Part shown: positions 1 to 9,620 of the stretch, piece by piece | Numbering within the stretch: the first letter of the stretch is position 1 | Layout: each line of letters begins with the position of its first letter | Assembly: GCA_947479535.1 (NCBI GenBank) | Contig: CANJZQ010000017.1 | Span: forward strand, 1-45,719 | Source: Oligoflexales bacterium | GTDB taxonomy: Bacteria > Bdellovibrionota_B > Oligoflexia > Oligoflexales > RGVZ01 | Direction of reading: 5' to 3' | Length of the DNA: 45,719 nucleotides | Notes under the pieces: generated by a model | Told to the model about the DNA's origin: nothing | Seen by the model: the letters and a program-made list of their open reading frames with translations, nothing else | Database searches by the model: none | Made by a program: the position numbers and the translations under genes

Positions 1-80
1 GGCCGATTATTACTCCACGGTTCAGATGAACCAACAAACTCGACTTCACGCCCCTGGAATCGACGGGAGACCAATACGCC

Positions 81-3000
81 GTGGGAGCACCGGAACTAAA
101 ACCCGAAAAAGTACCCAAGGAACGCCGGACGGATCACTCCGGCAGTTCGTTTGAGGCGTGGGTCCGGTCACTCGAGGCTGCCGGGCTTACTTTTGATTCG
201 GTGACTCGACGCTGGAATCTGTTGCATGGAACCAGAAATCACGGCAAGGCGATCCAGCTCGAAAAGCTGGTGCTGATCTACCGGCGTTCCCAAATTCTCA
301 GCGAGCAAGTCACCTACAAACTGGATCTGCATCGCTGGAGAAAAATGACCCAAAATGCCGCCAAGGAAATCTTTGGCCCGCGCACCCGAACCGAACTCCA
401 CAATGACTTTAATCATGGTCAGCCAGATGGCGTGTGGCTTGTCCTGGAGTTCACACGACCAAACAGTCGCGAAACATCGATGGGATATTCTCACCTGTTC
501 GACAGCCAACAATTCCAGACAGGATTTCTTGCACTTAAGATCACCATGCAAATGGCCCCGGCAGGATTTCATTTGAGCATCAATGACGTCGCAGGCTTGG
601 GTTATTCACCCCCAAGTGCATGGGATAACATGCACGCGTTTATCCGTCGGTCATTGGGACTTCCTGGGGTTGCACGCCTTGCCCGCGTCACTGTAAAAAA
701 ATCCGAGAAAAAAGACGGGAACGAAGCCGGGAGTGAAGGCAGGAAAGAGACACTCGAACTATCAATTGGAATTACCGAGTTGATCGGGATCAAGGAACCT
801 GATTACGAGCCAATGATCCAAAGAGCACTTGAAGAATCAGCTCAAGAAAACAGACACGCCCTGGCCAATGCACAGCCAGTTCTTAATTCAAGCGGCAACC
901 TCATCTGGACGGCAGCCACTTCTGCCAACCAAGAAAATACTAACCCGGGCGGGATGACTCGTTCCCAAATTGGAGATGCACAGGCCTCTCGCTTGCGACA
1001 ACCGGTCACATTAAAAAAAGCAAAAGAATTGATCCCACCAATCGACGGGGTGACGCTAGAGGGGATCTCTCAAATGATCAGGGGTCTAAGTCTTACTTGG
1101 CCTTCATTTGAATCAAGTAGTATCGCAACAACCATCCTTTCAGAAATACTTGGAGACTGCTGGGCATCCCAGGCTCCATCTACTGAAGGTAACATCGACC
1201 CATTTAAACTGGCAAAAACTGCTTGGGAACGTGCAGGAAGCATGCGGGCAAATCGACTTCGCATGTTACGTAAAATAGCCGTCGCAGCAAGATCTCACGG
1301 CCGGTTCGGCGAAGAAAGAAAGGCCCTTTGCGAACTCATTCAATTCGAAAAAAGACGAGACGTCCTGGCAGGCGCAATGGTGCGCATCACCCAAATTAGT
1401 ATGGATGGATCCGACGAAAAGGCCACAGAACACGACGTTGAGAAACTTCTATTCGATGTGGCAAGCATGGCGCCACGCGATGAGCAGGTAAACTTCTCCT
1501 GCTTCAATCAGATGGTAGAATCCGGCCTATTCCCGGCAGCAATCCATCTTGGAAACGAACTTCTCAATGATCCAACACGAATCCAGTCAGCAAGGGTGAA
1601 AGCGGAAATAGCAATCACAATGTCCCGACTTTCCGCATCAGAGATGCAAGACGAGCAAAATGCGATTGCATATTTAAATTACGCTAAAACATTGGACCCA
1701 TCCTCCACGATGGTCATGTCTGAAATTGCGGCTTTTGCTGCCCGCACAAACAATAAAGAATTAGAAGCTGACGCGCTTTTCCTGCTCGCAGACACTTTTT
1801 ATTCCAACGGAGCGGGAGCGAATCAAAGCACAAGTGAATTCGAGGCTATCGCCGCCGAGAACAGCCTGCGCGCCTTGCTGATTATCACCACGGCATCAGT
1901 TAGCGATGCAAAAAAACAGCGCGAAAATCCGCTTGATACCACACGGACTTTAACGCTTCTTACCAGACCTTTCGAACCCGAACGAACGACACCAGCACCC
2001 TTGATGCAGTGGTTGGGTGTCTTGGGGGCCCTCTTAAACCGCAGCGACTTTCAATTATTGCGTCCAACGATCGTAAGGACATTTATTCGACTTTCTAACC
2101 ATGGCAACGATCAGCGGAACGGAACGGACGATCCGGATAGCATCGCCAGACTGGCATTCGGCCTTGTAAACCCAATGGACGTCAGCGAAGGGAAAGAAAT
2201 ACTCGCCGCCGCAACTCGATTGCTTCGCCACTGGGCCGGAGGGGCCTTGAATTCGGGCATGCCGATTAACGGAGCCTACGTCGAACTTCTTGAGAAAATC
2301 GCCCTAAACCCAGAACATGTTGATTGGATGACGAAATATGCACCGGACCTTTTCTCATTTCTGGAACCACAACTAAAGGTTCCGATGATCTCCAAAGCGC
2401 TCGAGACCGCGACTATCCGAAACACCGGCTGGCTCTGTTTGGTTGTTGACCAAACCATTAGCTCGCATCCGCTGCAGATCGACCCACCAAAAGATGGCTC
2501 TATATTTTCAAACCTGGACCAATTGGCGAGGTTATCCTTCGCCGCGACTGACGCAGCCGTGATCCAAAGCGATTCTGTCCGTGCAAAAGAAATTCTTTTT
2601 CGCGCCATCAGGCGGTCTGAAGATCTTCTCTATGTATTCCTTGGCTCCTTCGAGGCTGAGTCAGCCGGTGCACGCAGGGAATTTTTACTGGAAGCTCTTG
2701 TCGGAGCCACGGTTCATGCCTTGGACGATGGGATCGGCATCCCCATCTTAAATTCAAGAATCCGCTCCATGATCCTGAGGTTCAGACCTGAATTCAGATC
2801 CTCGAAAAAGGAAATCAACGATGCCGTCGGAAAGGTATTATTTGAAAGTATCTGCCTAGATGGACAGTCGATGCCATTGGATGAAAGTGAAATAGATTTT
2901 CTTTTAAATCGTGGGTCCTTAAATGGGTCTCCCGAAATTCTGCAGTGCCTCGTTCATCAGGCATCCGTTGATGACAATCCAAGTCGAGCGAGCGAGCTAT

Positions 3001-5177
3001 TCAAGATATGCCTGGACCACGTCATTCTTGAGTTAAACGATGAAGCTCACGCCTCCAGGATCATTACCGCATGGCTCATTCGCCTTAAACCAAAACAAAA
3101 TCCTTCCTTGGAAATTAATGAGCCAACCGGAAATACAAAAAAGAAACTGGATGATCTGGCGACGGAACTAATCCAACTGCTCAAAGAACTGGACCCAAAA
3201 TTGGCCGAATCCCTGCTGGAACAGTTGGGAAATGTGGGATTCATCAACCTCTCGGATCCCGTTCCCGCCATTGCAGGTGCCTGTCGGAATGAGAAGTTTA
3301 AAACTGCACGCAACATGTTCCGGCGGGCCCTTGCCGGGGCAACAGGGTCTGAGGGAGATCTGGCGATTCGCATATATCAGGCACTTGAGCAAATGGATTT
3401 TAAGCCTGGACTAAAAAAACCCGACAAAAATTCAATCATTAGCCTTCTGCTCGATTGGTACGGTGATCCATCAAATTCTGGGATCGTCCCAATTGAATTG
3501 GCACTTCTGGCATCTCAACACATGAATGACAGACATCGGGCTAGGTCGACCATCGAAAAAATTCAGTCCAGCCTGGACATTGATTCACCCGAAGAGAACC
3601 GGCTTTGGATTCCGTATTACATGCTGCTCTCAGAAACGGGAACCAAGGAAGAAGTCGACCGGCAACTTGACAAGATTCTGCCAAAGTTAAGACAAAACCC
3701 AGGGCTTCTCTCGAGCTACCCGTTTACCGTTGAATCCCTCGAAGCGGAGCGATGGAGTGGTACCACCGAATCAGAAACGATTCCCGCTTCGCCAGCAGCG
3801 GTGGAGTTGTCCATGCCATTTGAGCTACTAGATAATGTCGATGAAGGCATCACTCTTGATGCTCCAGATCTGACGCCCCCACCACTTTTATTGGCCGATC
3901 CGACTCCCGAAGTATCAGAGCCGGCAGGAGCCTCCGCGGAACCCGTTGAATTTGAGACGTCAATTGAGATTCTAACGGACGCGCCACAGCAGCCTGAGCC
4001 CACAATGACCATCGTAGAAAATGTGGAAGCGGTACAGGACACAGAAGCCGAAGCGAAAGTCGACTCACCTCCAACCCATGAGACACTTAAAGAAAATATT
4101 GAAGTACCCCTCGCCAATCTGCCAATTTTGATACCCACGCAATCAGGAACAGATTGGCGCGCTGCAGTCCGGCACCGGAAGCTGACCCATGAATCAACCG
4201 CGCAAATTTTCGACACAGAAATGCCCAATAAGATTGAAAAGCATGTTGCGTTGCAGGCAGTTGCCGCGATGCGGGGAGAATCCCATGTTTTAGATCGCTG
4301 GGATTGGCGCGTCTGGCGAAAGCCTCACGAGTATGGCTACAGCCGGCAAGGAAAAAACCGTTTCCCGGCGGGGCTTTCACCTCGAATTATGAAAACCCCG
4401 GCTTTTCGACTACTAATGCGCGCGGCTCCGTTCCTTGCGATGTGCTTCCCAGAACGATTCACACTGAAGGGGCTTGCGAAATCCCTGAAATTGTCTTTGC
4501 GCCAAATTGAGGCAAAAAGGCAACGCCTGAACTGGGCGACAGGCATTGCTGGTCATGCAGGATTCGGATTTCACTCGAAATTGTTTTCTGAACGGGGACT
4601 CTGTCTTTTTGCGCTTCAGGGTCTTGGACCCGAAATATTTTATGATGCCGCGAGCTCAAGCATTTACATCGACGACAGCTTCTTCGCAAGAAAGCCGCCA
4701 ACACATCTTTATCACCGGATCATGTTCCTACTTTACTCAATACGGACGCAGTTTTATCCCTTGCTAAACCTCACTCCGGAGACCCAGATACTGGCAGAGT
4801 TGAATAAGCTGAAGGCGGTCATGGATCGCGGTCCTATTGCTGTTTTTGCCGCCCAGGCAAAAATCACGGATAGCCGGATGGCCAAATTCATGAAGACCGC
4901 GGATTTTGAGGAATTCAAACAACTTTTTAGCCGTTCCGGGGAATTGAATGGCGATGACATCAAGGACTCATGCAAATCGATGCAGCAGTATGTCTGGCGA
5001 CTTCTCCTGGCTGACAGTTTAGATTTAACCGGGATTATAGAGGCCATGCTTGACGTCGATTTGTTACTACCCGGATCCGTAAAACCCGGTGAAATCCTCT
5101 TGATGTCTTCCCAGGTTGATCCTCTGATCAATTTTGCACTGGCGCTAAAACTTGAGGAGCCTTCGATAGAAACCTAA
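81..5177 (+). CDS. Very large protein of unknown family (1698 aa), helical-repeat-like
   Basis: I do not recognise the family. The start is a GTG preceded by GGGAG about a dozen bases upstream, and an in-frame TGA at 27-29 rules out a longer protein. There is no signal peptide or membrane segment, so it is probably cytoplasmic. Residues 1-220 form a globular N-terminal region. Residues of roughly 330-1230 are rich in short amphipathic helices in the style of TPR-like solenoids. Residues of about 1240-1370 are acidic and rich in Pro, Ser, Thr and Glu, and look like a disordered linker. The remaining 330 residues form a compact C-terminal region beginning near a Trp-rich stretch (WDWRVW). That order resembles the giant TPR proteins of myxobacteria and relatives, which is only an impression. 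It stands alone and converges on the antiporter gene with a 9-base gap. The reading frame and codon use are convincing; the function is unknown. Confidence 0.85.
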   Translation: MGAPELKPEKVPKERRTDHSGSSFEAWVRSLEAAGLTFDSVTRRWNLLHGTRNHGKAIQLEKLVLIYRRSQILSEQVTYKLDLHRWRKMTQNAAKEIFGPRTRTELHNDFNHGQPDGVWLVLEFTRPNSRETSMGYSHLFDSQQFQTGFLALKITMQMAPAGFHLSINDVAGLGYSPPSAWDNMHAFIRRSLGLPGVARLARVTVKKSEKKDGNEAGSEGRKETLELSIGITELIGIKEPDYEPMIQRALEESAQENRHALANAQPVLNSSGNLIWTAATSANQENTNPGGMTRSQIGDAQASRLRQPVTLKKAKELIPPIDGVTLEGISQMIRGLSLTWPSFESSSIATTILSEILGDCWASQAPSTEGNIDPFKLAKTAWERAGSMRANRLRMLRKIAVAARSHGRFGEERKALCELIQFEKRRDVLAGAMVRITQISMDGSDEKATEHDVEKLLFDVASMAPRDEQVNFSCFNQMVESGLFPAAIHLGNELLNDPTRIQSARVKAEIAITMSRLSASEMQDEQNAIAYLNYAKTLDPSSTMVMSEIAAFAARTNNKELEADALFLLADTFYSNGAGANQSTSEFEAIAAENSLRALLIITTASVSDAKKQRENPLDTTRTLTLLTRPFEPERTTPAPLMQWLGVLGALLNRSDFQLLRPTIVRTFIRLSNHGNDQRNGTDDPDSIARLAFGLVNPMDVSEGKEILAAATRLLRHWAGGALNSGMPINGAYVELLEKIALNPEHVDWMTKYAPDLFSFLEPQLKVPMISKALETATIRNTGWLCLVVDQTISSHPLQIDPPKDGSIFSNLDQLARLSFAATDAAVIQSDSVRAKEILFRAIRRSEDLLYVFLGSFEAESAGARREFLLEALVGATVHALDDGIGIPILNSRIRSMILRFRPEFRSSKKEINDAVGKVLFESICLDGQSMPLDESEIDFLLNRGSLNGSPEILQCLVHQASVDDNPSRASELFKICLDHVILELNDEAHASRIITAWLIRLKPKQNPSLEINEPTGNTKKKLDDLATELIQLLKELDPKLAESLLEQLGNVGFINLSDPVPAIAGACRNEKFKTARNMFRRALAGATGSEGDLAIRIYQALEQMDFKPGLKKPDKNSIISLLLDWYGDPSNSGIVPIELALLASQHMNDRHRARSTIEKIQSSLDIDSPEENRLWIPYYMLLSETGTKEEVDRQLDKILPKLRQNPGLLSSYPFTVESLEAERWSGTTESETIPASPAAVELSMPFELLDNVDEGITLDAPDLTPPPLLLADPTPEVSEPAGASAEPVEFETSIEILTDAPQQPEPTMTIVENVEAVQDTEAEAKVDSPPTHETLKENIEVPLANLPILIPTQSGTDWRAAVRHRKLTHESTAQIFDTEMPNKIEKHVALQAVAAMRGESHVLDRWDWRVWRKPHEYGYSRQGKNRFPAGLSPRIMKTPAFRLLMRAAPFLAMCFPERFTLKGLAKSLKLSLRQIEAKRQRLNWATGIAGHAGFGFHSKLFSERGLCLFALQGLGPEIFYDAASSSIYIDDSFFARKPPTHLYHRIMFLLYSIRTQFYPLLNLTPETQILAELNKLKAVMDRGPIAVFAAQAKITDSRMAKFMKTADFEEFKQLFSRSGELNGDDIKDSCKSMQQYVWRLLLADSLDLTGIIEAMLDVDLLLPGSVKPGEILLMSSQVDPLINFALALKLEEPSIET

Positions 5178-5186
5178 GAGGTTCAC

Positions 5187-6887
5187 TTACACCTCAAGGG
5201 GCTTCTGTTTGAGAATCTCCCGAATTTCATCCTGGGAGAGTCCAAAAGCAATCAGGGCTCGCTCAGCCAGAACCTTGGCCGACACCACCTCAGCGACCAC
5301 AACATCAATTCCGGGACGGATTTCAAGTATTTCATCGGCCTCGCGCTCAAACACAGCACGAACGATTAGCTTTCCCTTGTAGCGATGCCGGTCGAGTGCA
5401 GCAACGATGGCAGGCACCATGTGCCTGCCGGCCACTGCCACAAGAACAATCTTCGCCTTTTCAACTGCGATAGCATCAAGGATTTCATCCTTGCTTGCAT
5501 CCCCATAGATCGCCATTACGCCTCGAGATTGGAGCGCATTGATGGCCTTGAAATTGAGATCGATGACACAATATGGGATTCCTGCGGCTTCAAAGGCAAC
5601 GGCGGCTCTGCGCCCGGCAAGCCCGTATCCTATAACGATCGCGTGATTAACAAGACCCTCGGTCTTGCGGTCGTCACTCTTTTTACGGCTCTTCGCGAAA
5701 CGGGCAGATGCGGTGACACGCTCCGCAACGCGAGGTGCCAATTTATAAACCACCGGTGAAACCATCATGGATAGCAAAGATATCGAAAGGAAATACTGAA
5801 ACTGTTCGACAGAAAGAATCTTTAATTTCTCAGCTTCCTGAGCAATGACGAAGGCAAACTCTCCGACCTGAAACAGAATCAACGATACAAGGACGGCCAC
5901 TTTTTCAGTGTAACGCAAGGCAATCCCAGCAAGATAGGTAAGCAAAACCTTCATCAGCAGAAGAAGGACCCCAAGCGCAATAATCCCGTGGATATTCAGG
6001 AAAAAGAATTTCAAGTCCAACAAGAGTCCAAGCGATATGAAGAAAAAACCTAAAAAATTGTCGCGAAGGGGGACAATCTCGGAGGACGCCTGACGCCCAA
6101 AGGGAGAGCCGGCGATCATAACGCCGGCAAAAAAAGCGCCCAAAGGCATTGAAAAACCAACTTTTCCGGCGAGCACTGAAAAACCAAAACAGATAAAAAG
6201 GACGCTAAAAAAGAAAAGCTCCCGGTTTCGGGACTCAACCACGACTTTTAACAGCCGGGGCACCAAAAACATCCCCCCAAAACCCACAGCAATGATGACG
6301 GCAAGGATTTCACCGAAAAAAGAACCAAGCGATACCGGACTATTGAACAGCTTTGAACTCTGTCCACCAGCGAGCAGGGGAAGGCTGAGCATCATTGGAA
6401 TCGCGACGATATCCTGGAACAACAAAACCCCAAGGGAGGCATTGCCTTGGGGTGAAGCCACATCATGAGAACCCTGGAGCAGCTTCATAATGATTGCTGT
6501 CGACGAGAGCGAGATCATGTATCCAGCGACAACGGCCGGGCCGACACTGACGTGCAGGAACTGATTCATAACAAGGGCGATCAAACCGGCAGTCCCGACA
6601 ACCTGCAGGGTTCCCAATCCTAAAAAGGATTTTTTTAAATGCGAGATGGACCCGAGTGAAAATTCCAGACCGATGGTGAACATCAAAAAGACGATCGCCG
6701 TCTCGTTGAGGACATGAAGTCCGGCAAGATCTGGAACTAATTTTAATCCGTGAGGCCCAAGTAAAACGCCAGCGAGAAGAAATCCAACAACAGAAGGGAG
6801 GCGCAAGGCATTGGATGCAATGACTGCGACAGAAGCCACGCCAAAGACTGTGGCCAACTGGAAAAAGATCTGCGTCTCTTCACTCAC
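5187..6887 (-). CDS. CPA2-family monovalent cation:proton antiporter with TrkA-N domain (KefB/KefC type)
   Basis: This is an inner-membrane antiporter of about 566 residues. The N-terminal two thirds hold about a dozen hydrophobic segments typical of the Na+/H+ exchanger fold, including the early stretch LLAGVLLGPHGLKLVPDL that is characteristic of KefB-like proteins. The C-terminal part is a Rossmann-type TrkA-N/RCK domain with the nucleotide-binding glycines in VIGYGLAGRRA, followed by YGDASKDEIL. The frame is open for 43 more codons upstream, but those lie inside livF and do not resemble the family. I therefore place the start at the GTG at 6887, where GTGAGTGA overlaps the livF stop by eight bases. 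The overlap suggests translational coupling to the liv operon. Whether the exported ion is K+ or Na+ cannot be told from sequence. Confidence 0.9.
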   Translation of the reverse strand: MSEETQIFFQLATVFGVASVAVIASNALRLPSVVGFLLAGVLLGPHGLKLVPDLAGLHVLNETAIVFLMFTIGLEFSLGSISHLKKSFLGLGTLQVVGTAGLIALVMNQFLHVSVGPAVVAGYMISLSSTAIIMKLLQGSHDVASPQGNASLGVLLFQDIVAIPMMLSLPLLAGGQSSKLFNSPVSLGSFFGEILAVIIAVGFGGMFLVPRLLKVVVESRNRELFFFSVLFICFGFSVLAGKVGFSMPLGAFFAGVMIAGSPFGRQASSEIVPLRDNFLGFFFISLGLLLDLKFFFLNIHGIIALGVLLLLMKVLLTYLAGIALRYTEKVAVLVSLILFQVGEFAFVIAQEAEKLKILSVEQFQYFLSISLLSMMVSPVVYKLAPRVAERVTASARFAKSRKKSDDRKTEGLVNHAIVIGYGLAGRRAAVAFEAAGIPYCVIDLNFKAINALQSRGVMAIYGDASKDEILDAIAVEKAKIVLVAVAGRHMVPAIVAALDRHRYKGKLIVRAVFEREADEILEIRPGIDVVVAEVVSAKVLAERALIAFGLSQDEIREILKQKPLEV

Positions 6888-7683
6888 CCAAATAGGCCTT
6901 ACGGACCTCATCTGAAGCCAAAAGCTCTCGCGACGGGCCTTGCAAGACAACCCGCCCGGTCTCCAGAACAACGCCATGATGGGCAATACCAAGCGCCTGC
7001 AAGGCATTTTGTTCAACCAACAGAATGGTCATCCCATCACGGTTGATCTGTTCGACGATTTCGAAAATCTTCTCAATGATCTGAGGCGCAAGCCCAAGGC
7101 TTGGCTCATCAAGAAGCAGCACTTCGGGTTGGCCCATTAATGCGCGTGCAATTGCCAACATTTGCTGTTCGCCGCCTGACAGCGTCCCGGCATTTTGCCG
7201 GCGACGCTCCTTCAGACGCGGAAACATTTCAAAGCCACGCTCAAGGTTAATCTTATAAGCCAGTTTATCTGGTGCAGCCCATGCACCAAGATCCAGATTT
7301 TCCTCAACCGAAAGGTTCAGAAAAATTCCGCGGCCTTCTGGAGATTGGCAAATACGCCTGCGGACGATCTCATGAGGCTGCCTGTTTGAAATAATATGAC
7401 CACGATGTTCAATGGAGCCACCAGAAACCCTGACAAGACCAGAAATGGCACGCAACATGGTGGTCTTGCCGGCGCCGTTGGCACCGACCAAAGTGACAAT
7501 CTTCCCCTTGGGTAAATCAAAGGAAACACCGCGAAGTGCCTGAACCATCCCGTAATGAACGGAGACGTCCTTGACGCGCAGGATCAAGGATCCTTCAGCG
7601 GAGCCATCGACGACTCCTTTAAATGAGCCTTCACTGGAACCCGCCGATGATGTGTTTTCATGCTTTAGCATTTGCCCCCCCAT
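6880..7683 (-). CDS. livF: Branched-chain amino acid ABC transporter ATP-binding protein LivF
   Basis: This is the second ATPase of the LivKHMGF uptake system and acts at the cytoplasmic face. It has Walker A GANGAGKTT, the ABC signature LSGGEQQ and Walker B VLLLDEPSLGL, then the LVEQNALQAL switch segment usual in LivF. Several start codons are possible. I chose the ATG at 7683 because AAGGGTGGT lies just upstream. The ATG at 7701 has its purine run touching the start codon, and another ATG lies at 7671. About 30 residues before the ABC domain are Ser/Gly-rich and look disordered, so the protein is slightly longer than usual. It overlaps the end of livG and its own stop overlaps the antiporter start. 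Confidence 0.95.
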   Translation of the reverse strand: MGGQMLKHENTSSAGSSEGSFKGVVDGSAEGSLILRVKDVSVHYGMVQALRGVSFDLPKGKIVTLVGANGAGKTTMLRAISGLVRVSGGSIEHRGHIISNRQPHEIVRRRICQSPEGRGIFLNLSVEENLDLGAWAAPDKLAYKINLERGFEMFPRLKERRRQNAGTLSGGEQQMLAIARALMGQPEVLLLDEPSLGLAPQIIEKIFEIVEQINRDGMTILLVEQNALQALGIAHHGVVLETGRVVLQGPSRELLASDEVRKAYLGE

Positions 7684-8506
7684 CACCACCCTTGGACACA
7701 TCTCCTTCTACGGCAGCTTTGCCCAAGTACGCCTCAATAACACGAGGATCCTTCTGAATTTCATGAGGCGTCCCCTCAGCAATCTTTACCCCGTAATCCA
7801 GGACTGCAATGCGTTCACAAACACCCATGACAAGCTTCATGTCATGCTCGATGAGAACAATTGTTGCTGAAAACTTGTCGCGGATAAAACGGATACTTTG
7901 CATCAAGGCCGTCGTTTCATGAGCATTCAAGCCAGCCGCAGGTTCATCAAGCAAAAGAATCCGCGCACCAGTTGCAATGGCACGTGCGATCTCAAGTCGC
8001 CGCTGGTCCCCATACGGCAAATTACGAGCCAGCTCCATAACACGATTATCAAGCTGAAAAATCTTGAGTATCTCCAAGGCGTCTCTTTGTTTATCGACCT
8101 CTGCCTGCAGGACTGCAGGGGTCCTCAATAATGAAGGCATCAAACCAAACCGGGGTTTCGACGGATTCTGATCCAAAGAAACCAAAATGTTTTGCTCGAC
8201 CGTAAGGTTTTTGAACAAGCGAACATTTTGAAAGGTTCGACCCAAGCCACGGCGCGTGATTTGAAAGGGCTTAAGTCCGTTGGTGATTTGGTCGTGGAGT
8301 CGAACCTCACCCGATGTTGGACGGTACACACCAGTGAGCATGTTGAAAACGGTCGTCTTGCCAGCTCCGTTGGGACCAATCAGACCGAAGATTGATTCCG
8401 ATGGAATCACGAGATTGAGTTCAGAAACTGCTTTCAATCCACCAAACTGCATGGTCAGATTTCGGGCCTCTAACACTCCATGCCCTGTAAAATTCACATC
8501 CGTCAT
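7658..8506 (-). CDS. livG: Branched-chain amino acid ABC transporter ATP-binding protein LivG
   Basis: This is the first ATPase of the Liv importer. Visible motifs are Walker A GLIGPNGAGKTT, the long LivG-specific Q-loop region with TRRGLGRTFQNVRLF, the signature LPYGDQRRLEIARA (in place of LSGGQ, usual for LivG) and Walker B ILLLDEPAAGLN. Its 282 residues match family length apart from a short charged tail. The ATG start overlaps the livM stop in an ATGA, so the two are translationally coupled. It should pair with LivF as a heterodimer on LivH/LivM. Confidence 0.96.
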   Translation of the reverse strand: MTDVNFTGHGVLEARNLTMQFGGLKAVSELNLVIPSESIFGLIGPNGAGKTTVFNMLTGVYRPTSGEVRLHDQITNGLKPFQITRRGLGRTFQNVRLFKNLTVEQNILVSLDQNPSKPRFGLMPSLLRTPAVLQAEVDKQRDALEILKIFQLDNRVMELARNLPYGDQRRLEIARAIATGARILLLDEPAAGLNAHETTALMQSIRFIRDKFSATIVLIEHDMKLVMGVCERIAVLDYGVKIAEGTPHEIQKDPRVIEAYLGKAAVEGDVSKGGDGGANAKA

Positions 8507-9585
8507 TGTTTTACGCCTCCGCGGGCTTCGGCCCGGCCGGCCAGTTTGCGTCGCAAGGATGCAGGAAAAAAGTCGATAATTTCACGAGAGCCGAACAACC
8601 CATTGGGTCTGGTCAGCATGAGGATGATCAGAACGAGAGAATAAATCACCATTCGAATATCAATTTCGTACCAGGTTTGAATGACCCGGAGGGCTTCTCG
8701 CAAAACCGTGAGAAGGATGGCAGCGACAACGGAGCCACTGATGCTACCCATTCCACCGAGCACCACCATGATCACAATCTCAAAACTCCGGTTAAAATCA
8801 AAAGTCTGGGGCGTGAGGATCTGGAGCTGGTGTGCGTAAAGCCCACCAGCGATACCCGCGAAAAAAGCGCCCATCGCAAATGCCCGGACTTTGGCTTGGG
8901 TTGTATTGACTCCCATCGCCTCACCCGCAATTTCATCTTCCCGCACAGCGAGAAGCGTTCTACCGTGAGATGAATGGACCATTCGCCACACACAAAAAAC
9001 CGTCAAGACAACCGATGAATATACCCAACCAAAATCACTCAGAAAGGGAATGTTATTGAGTCCACTGGCTCCGCCAACCGCTTCGGTGTTCATCATCACA
9101 ACGCGGATAATCTCGCCGAAACCGAGGGTGACAATGGCAAGGTAATCCCCACGCAACCGCAGGGATGGCATGCCAACCATGTATCCGGCCCCTGCTGCTG
9201 CAACTCCGCCAAGGCATAAACCGATCGGAAGCACTGCGTTTGCGGGAATTCCGCTGGACGCCACGAACTCATTCCAAGCCGGATTCGCACCGAGCGCCAT
9301 GGTAACAACAGCAGCAACGTAAGCCCCAACAGCCATGAAACCAGCGTGGCCAATCGAGAATTGTCCTGTGAACCCATTGACCAGATTCAGACTGACCGCG
9401 AGGATGATGTTAATCCCACAGTAAATGATAATCGTGAACCAGTAGGGATTGATCCCCTGTTGAATCCACGGACTGATTACAAAAGCAGCTAAAAGCACCA
9501 AACCCCACACCAAGGTTTGGAAGGTAGAAGTGCTGAATAAAAATCGACTTTTGGTCGTATGGGGTTGGGTACGGACGGCTTCCAT
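8503..9585 (-). CDS. livM: Branched-chain amino acid ABC transporter permease LivM
   Basis: This is the inner-membrane permease half of the Liv importer, 360 residues, with about ten hydrophobic segments. The family hallmarks are LVNGFTGQFSIGHAGFMAVG near residue 70 and the coupling helix region LRGDYLAIVTLGFGEIIR. A GVNTTQAKVRAFAMGAFFAG segment follows, as in other LivM proteins. The ATG start is preceded by GAGAGGATT. It lies 35 bases after livH and overlaps livG by four bases. Confidence 0.96.
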   Translation of the reverse strand: MEAVRTQPHTTKSRFLFSTSTFQTLVWGLVLLAAFVISPWIQQGINPYWFTIIIYCGINIILAVSLNLVNGFTGQFSIGHAGFMAVGAYVAAVVTMALGANPAWNEFVASSGIPANAVLPIGLCLGGVAAAGAGYMVGMPSLRLRGDYLAIVTLGFGEIIRVVMMNTEAVGGASGLNNIPFLSDFGWVYSSVVLTVFCVWRMVHSSHGRTLLAVREDEIAGEAMGVNTTQAKVRAFAMGAFFAGIAGGLYAHQLQILTPQTFDFNRSFEIVIMVVLGGMGSISGSVVAAILLTVLREALRVIQTWYEIDIRMVIYSLVLIILMLTRPNGLFGSREIIDFFPASLRRKLAGRAEARGGVKQ

Positions 9586-9620
9586 TCACAATCCTCTCGT
9601 CAAACTTAACCTGAATTCAG

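Noticed and set aside
1..80. Open frames at the left edge (for example one from position 2 to 154), possible 3' end of an upstream gene
   Set aside because: Too short to judge, and the longest overlaps the large gene by more than 70 bases. GCCGATTA at 2-9 recalls a sigma-28 -10 box, but its -35 would lie outside the window.
3716..4228. 170-codon minus-strand frame inside the 1698-residue gene
   Set aside because: Ser/Gly-rich reverse reading of the acidic linker; no ribosome site and no independent support.
6888..7016. 43-codon upstream extension of the antiporter frame
   Set aside because: Lies inside livF and does not resemble the N-terminus of the family; the GTG at 6887 fits better.
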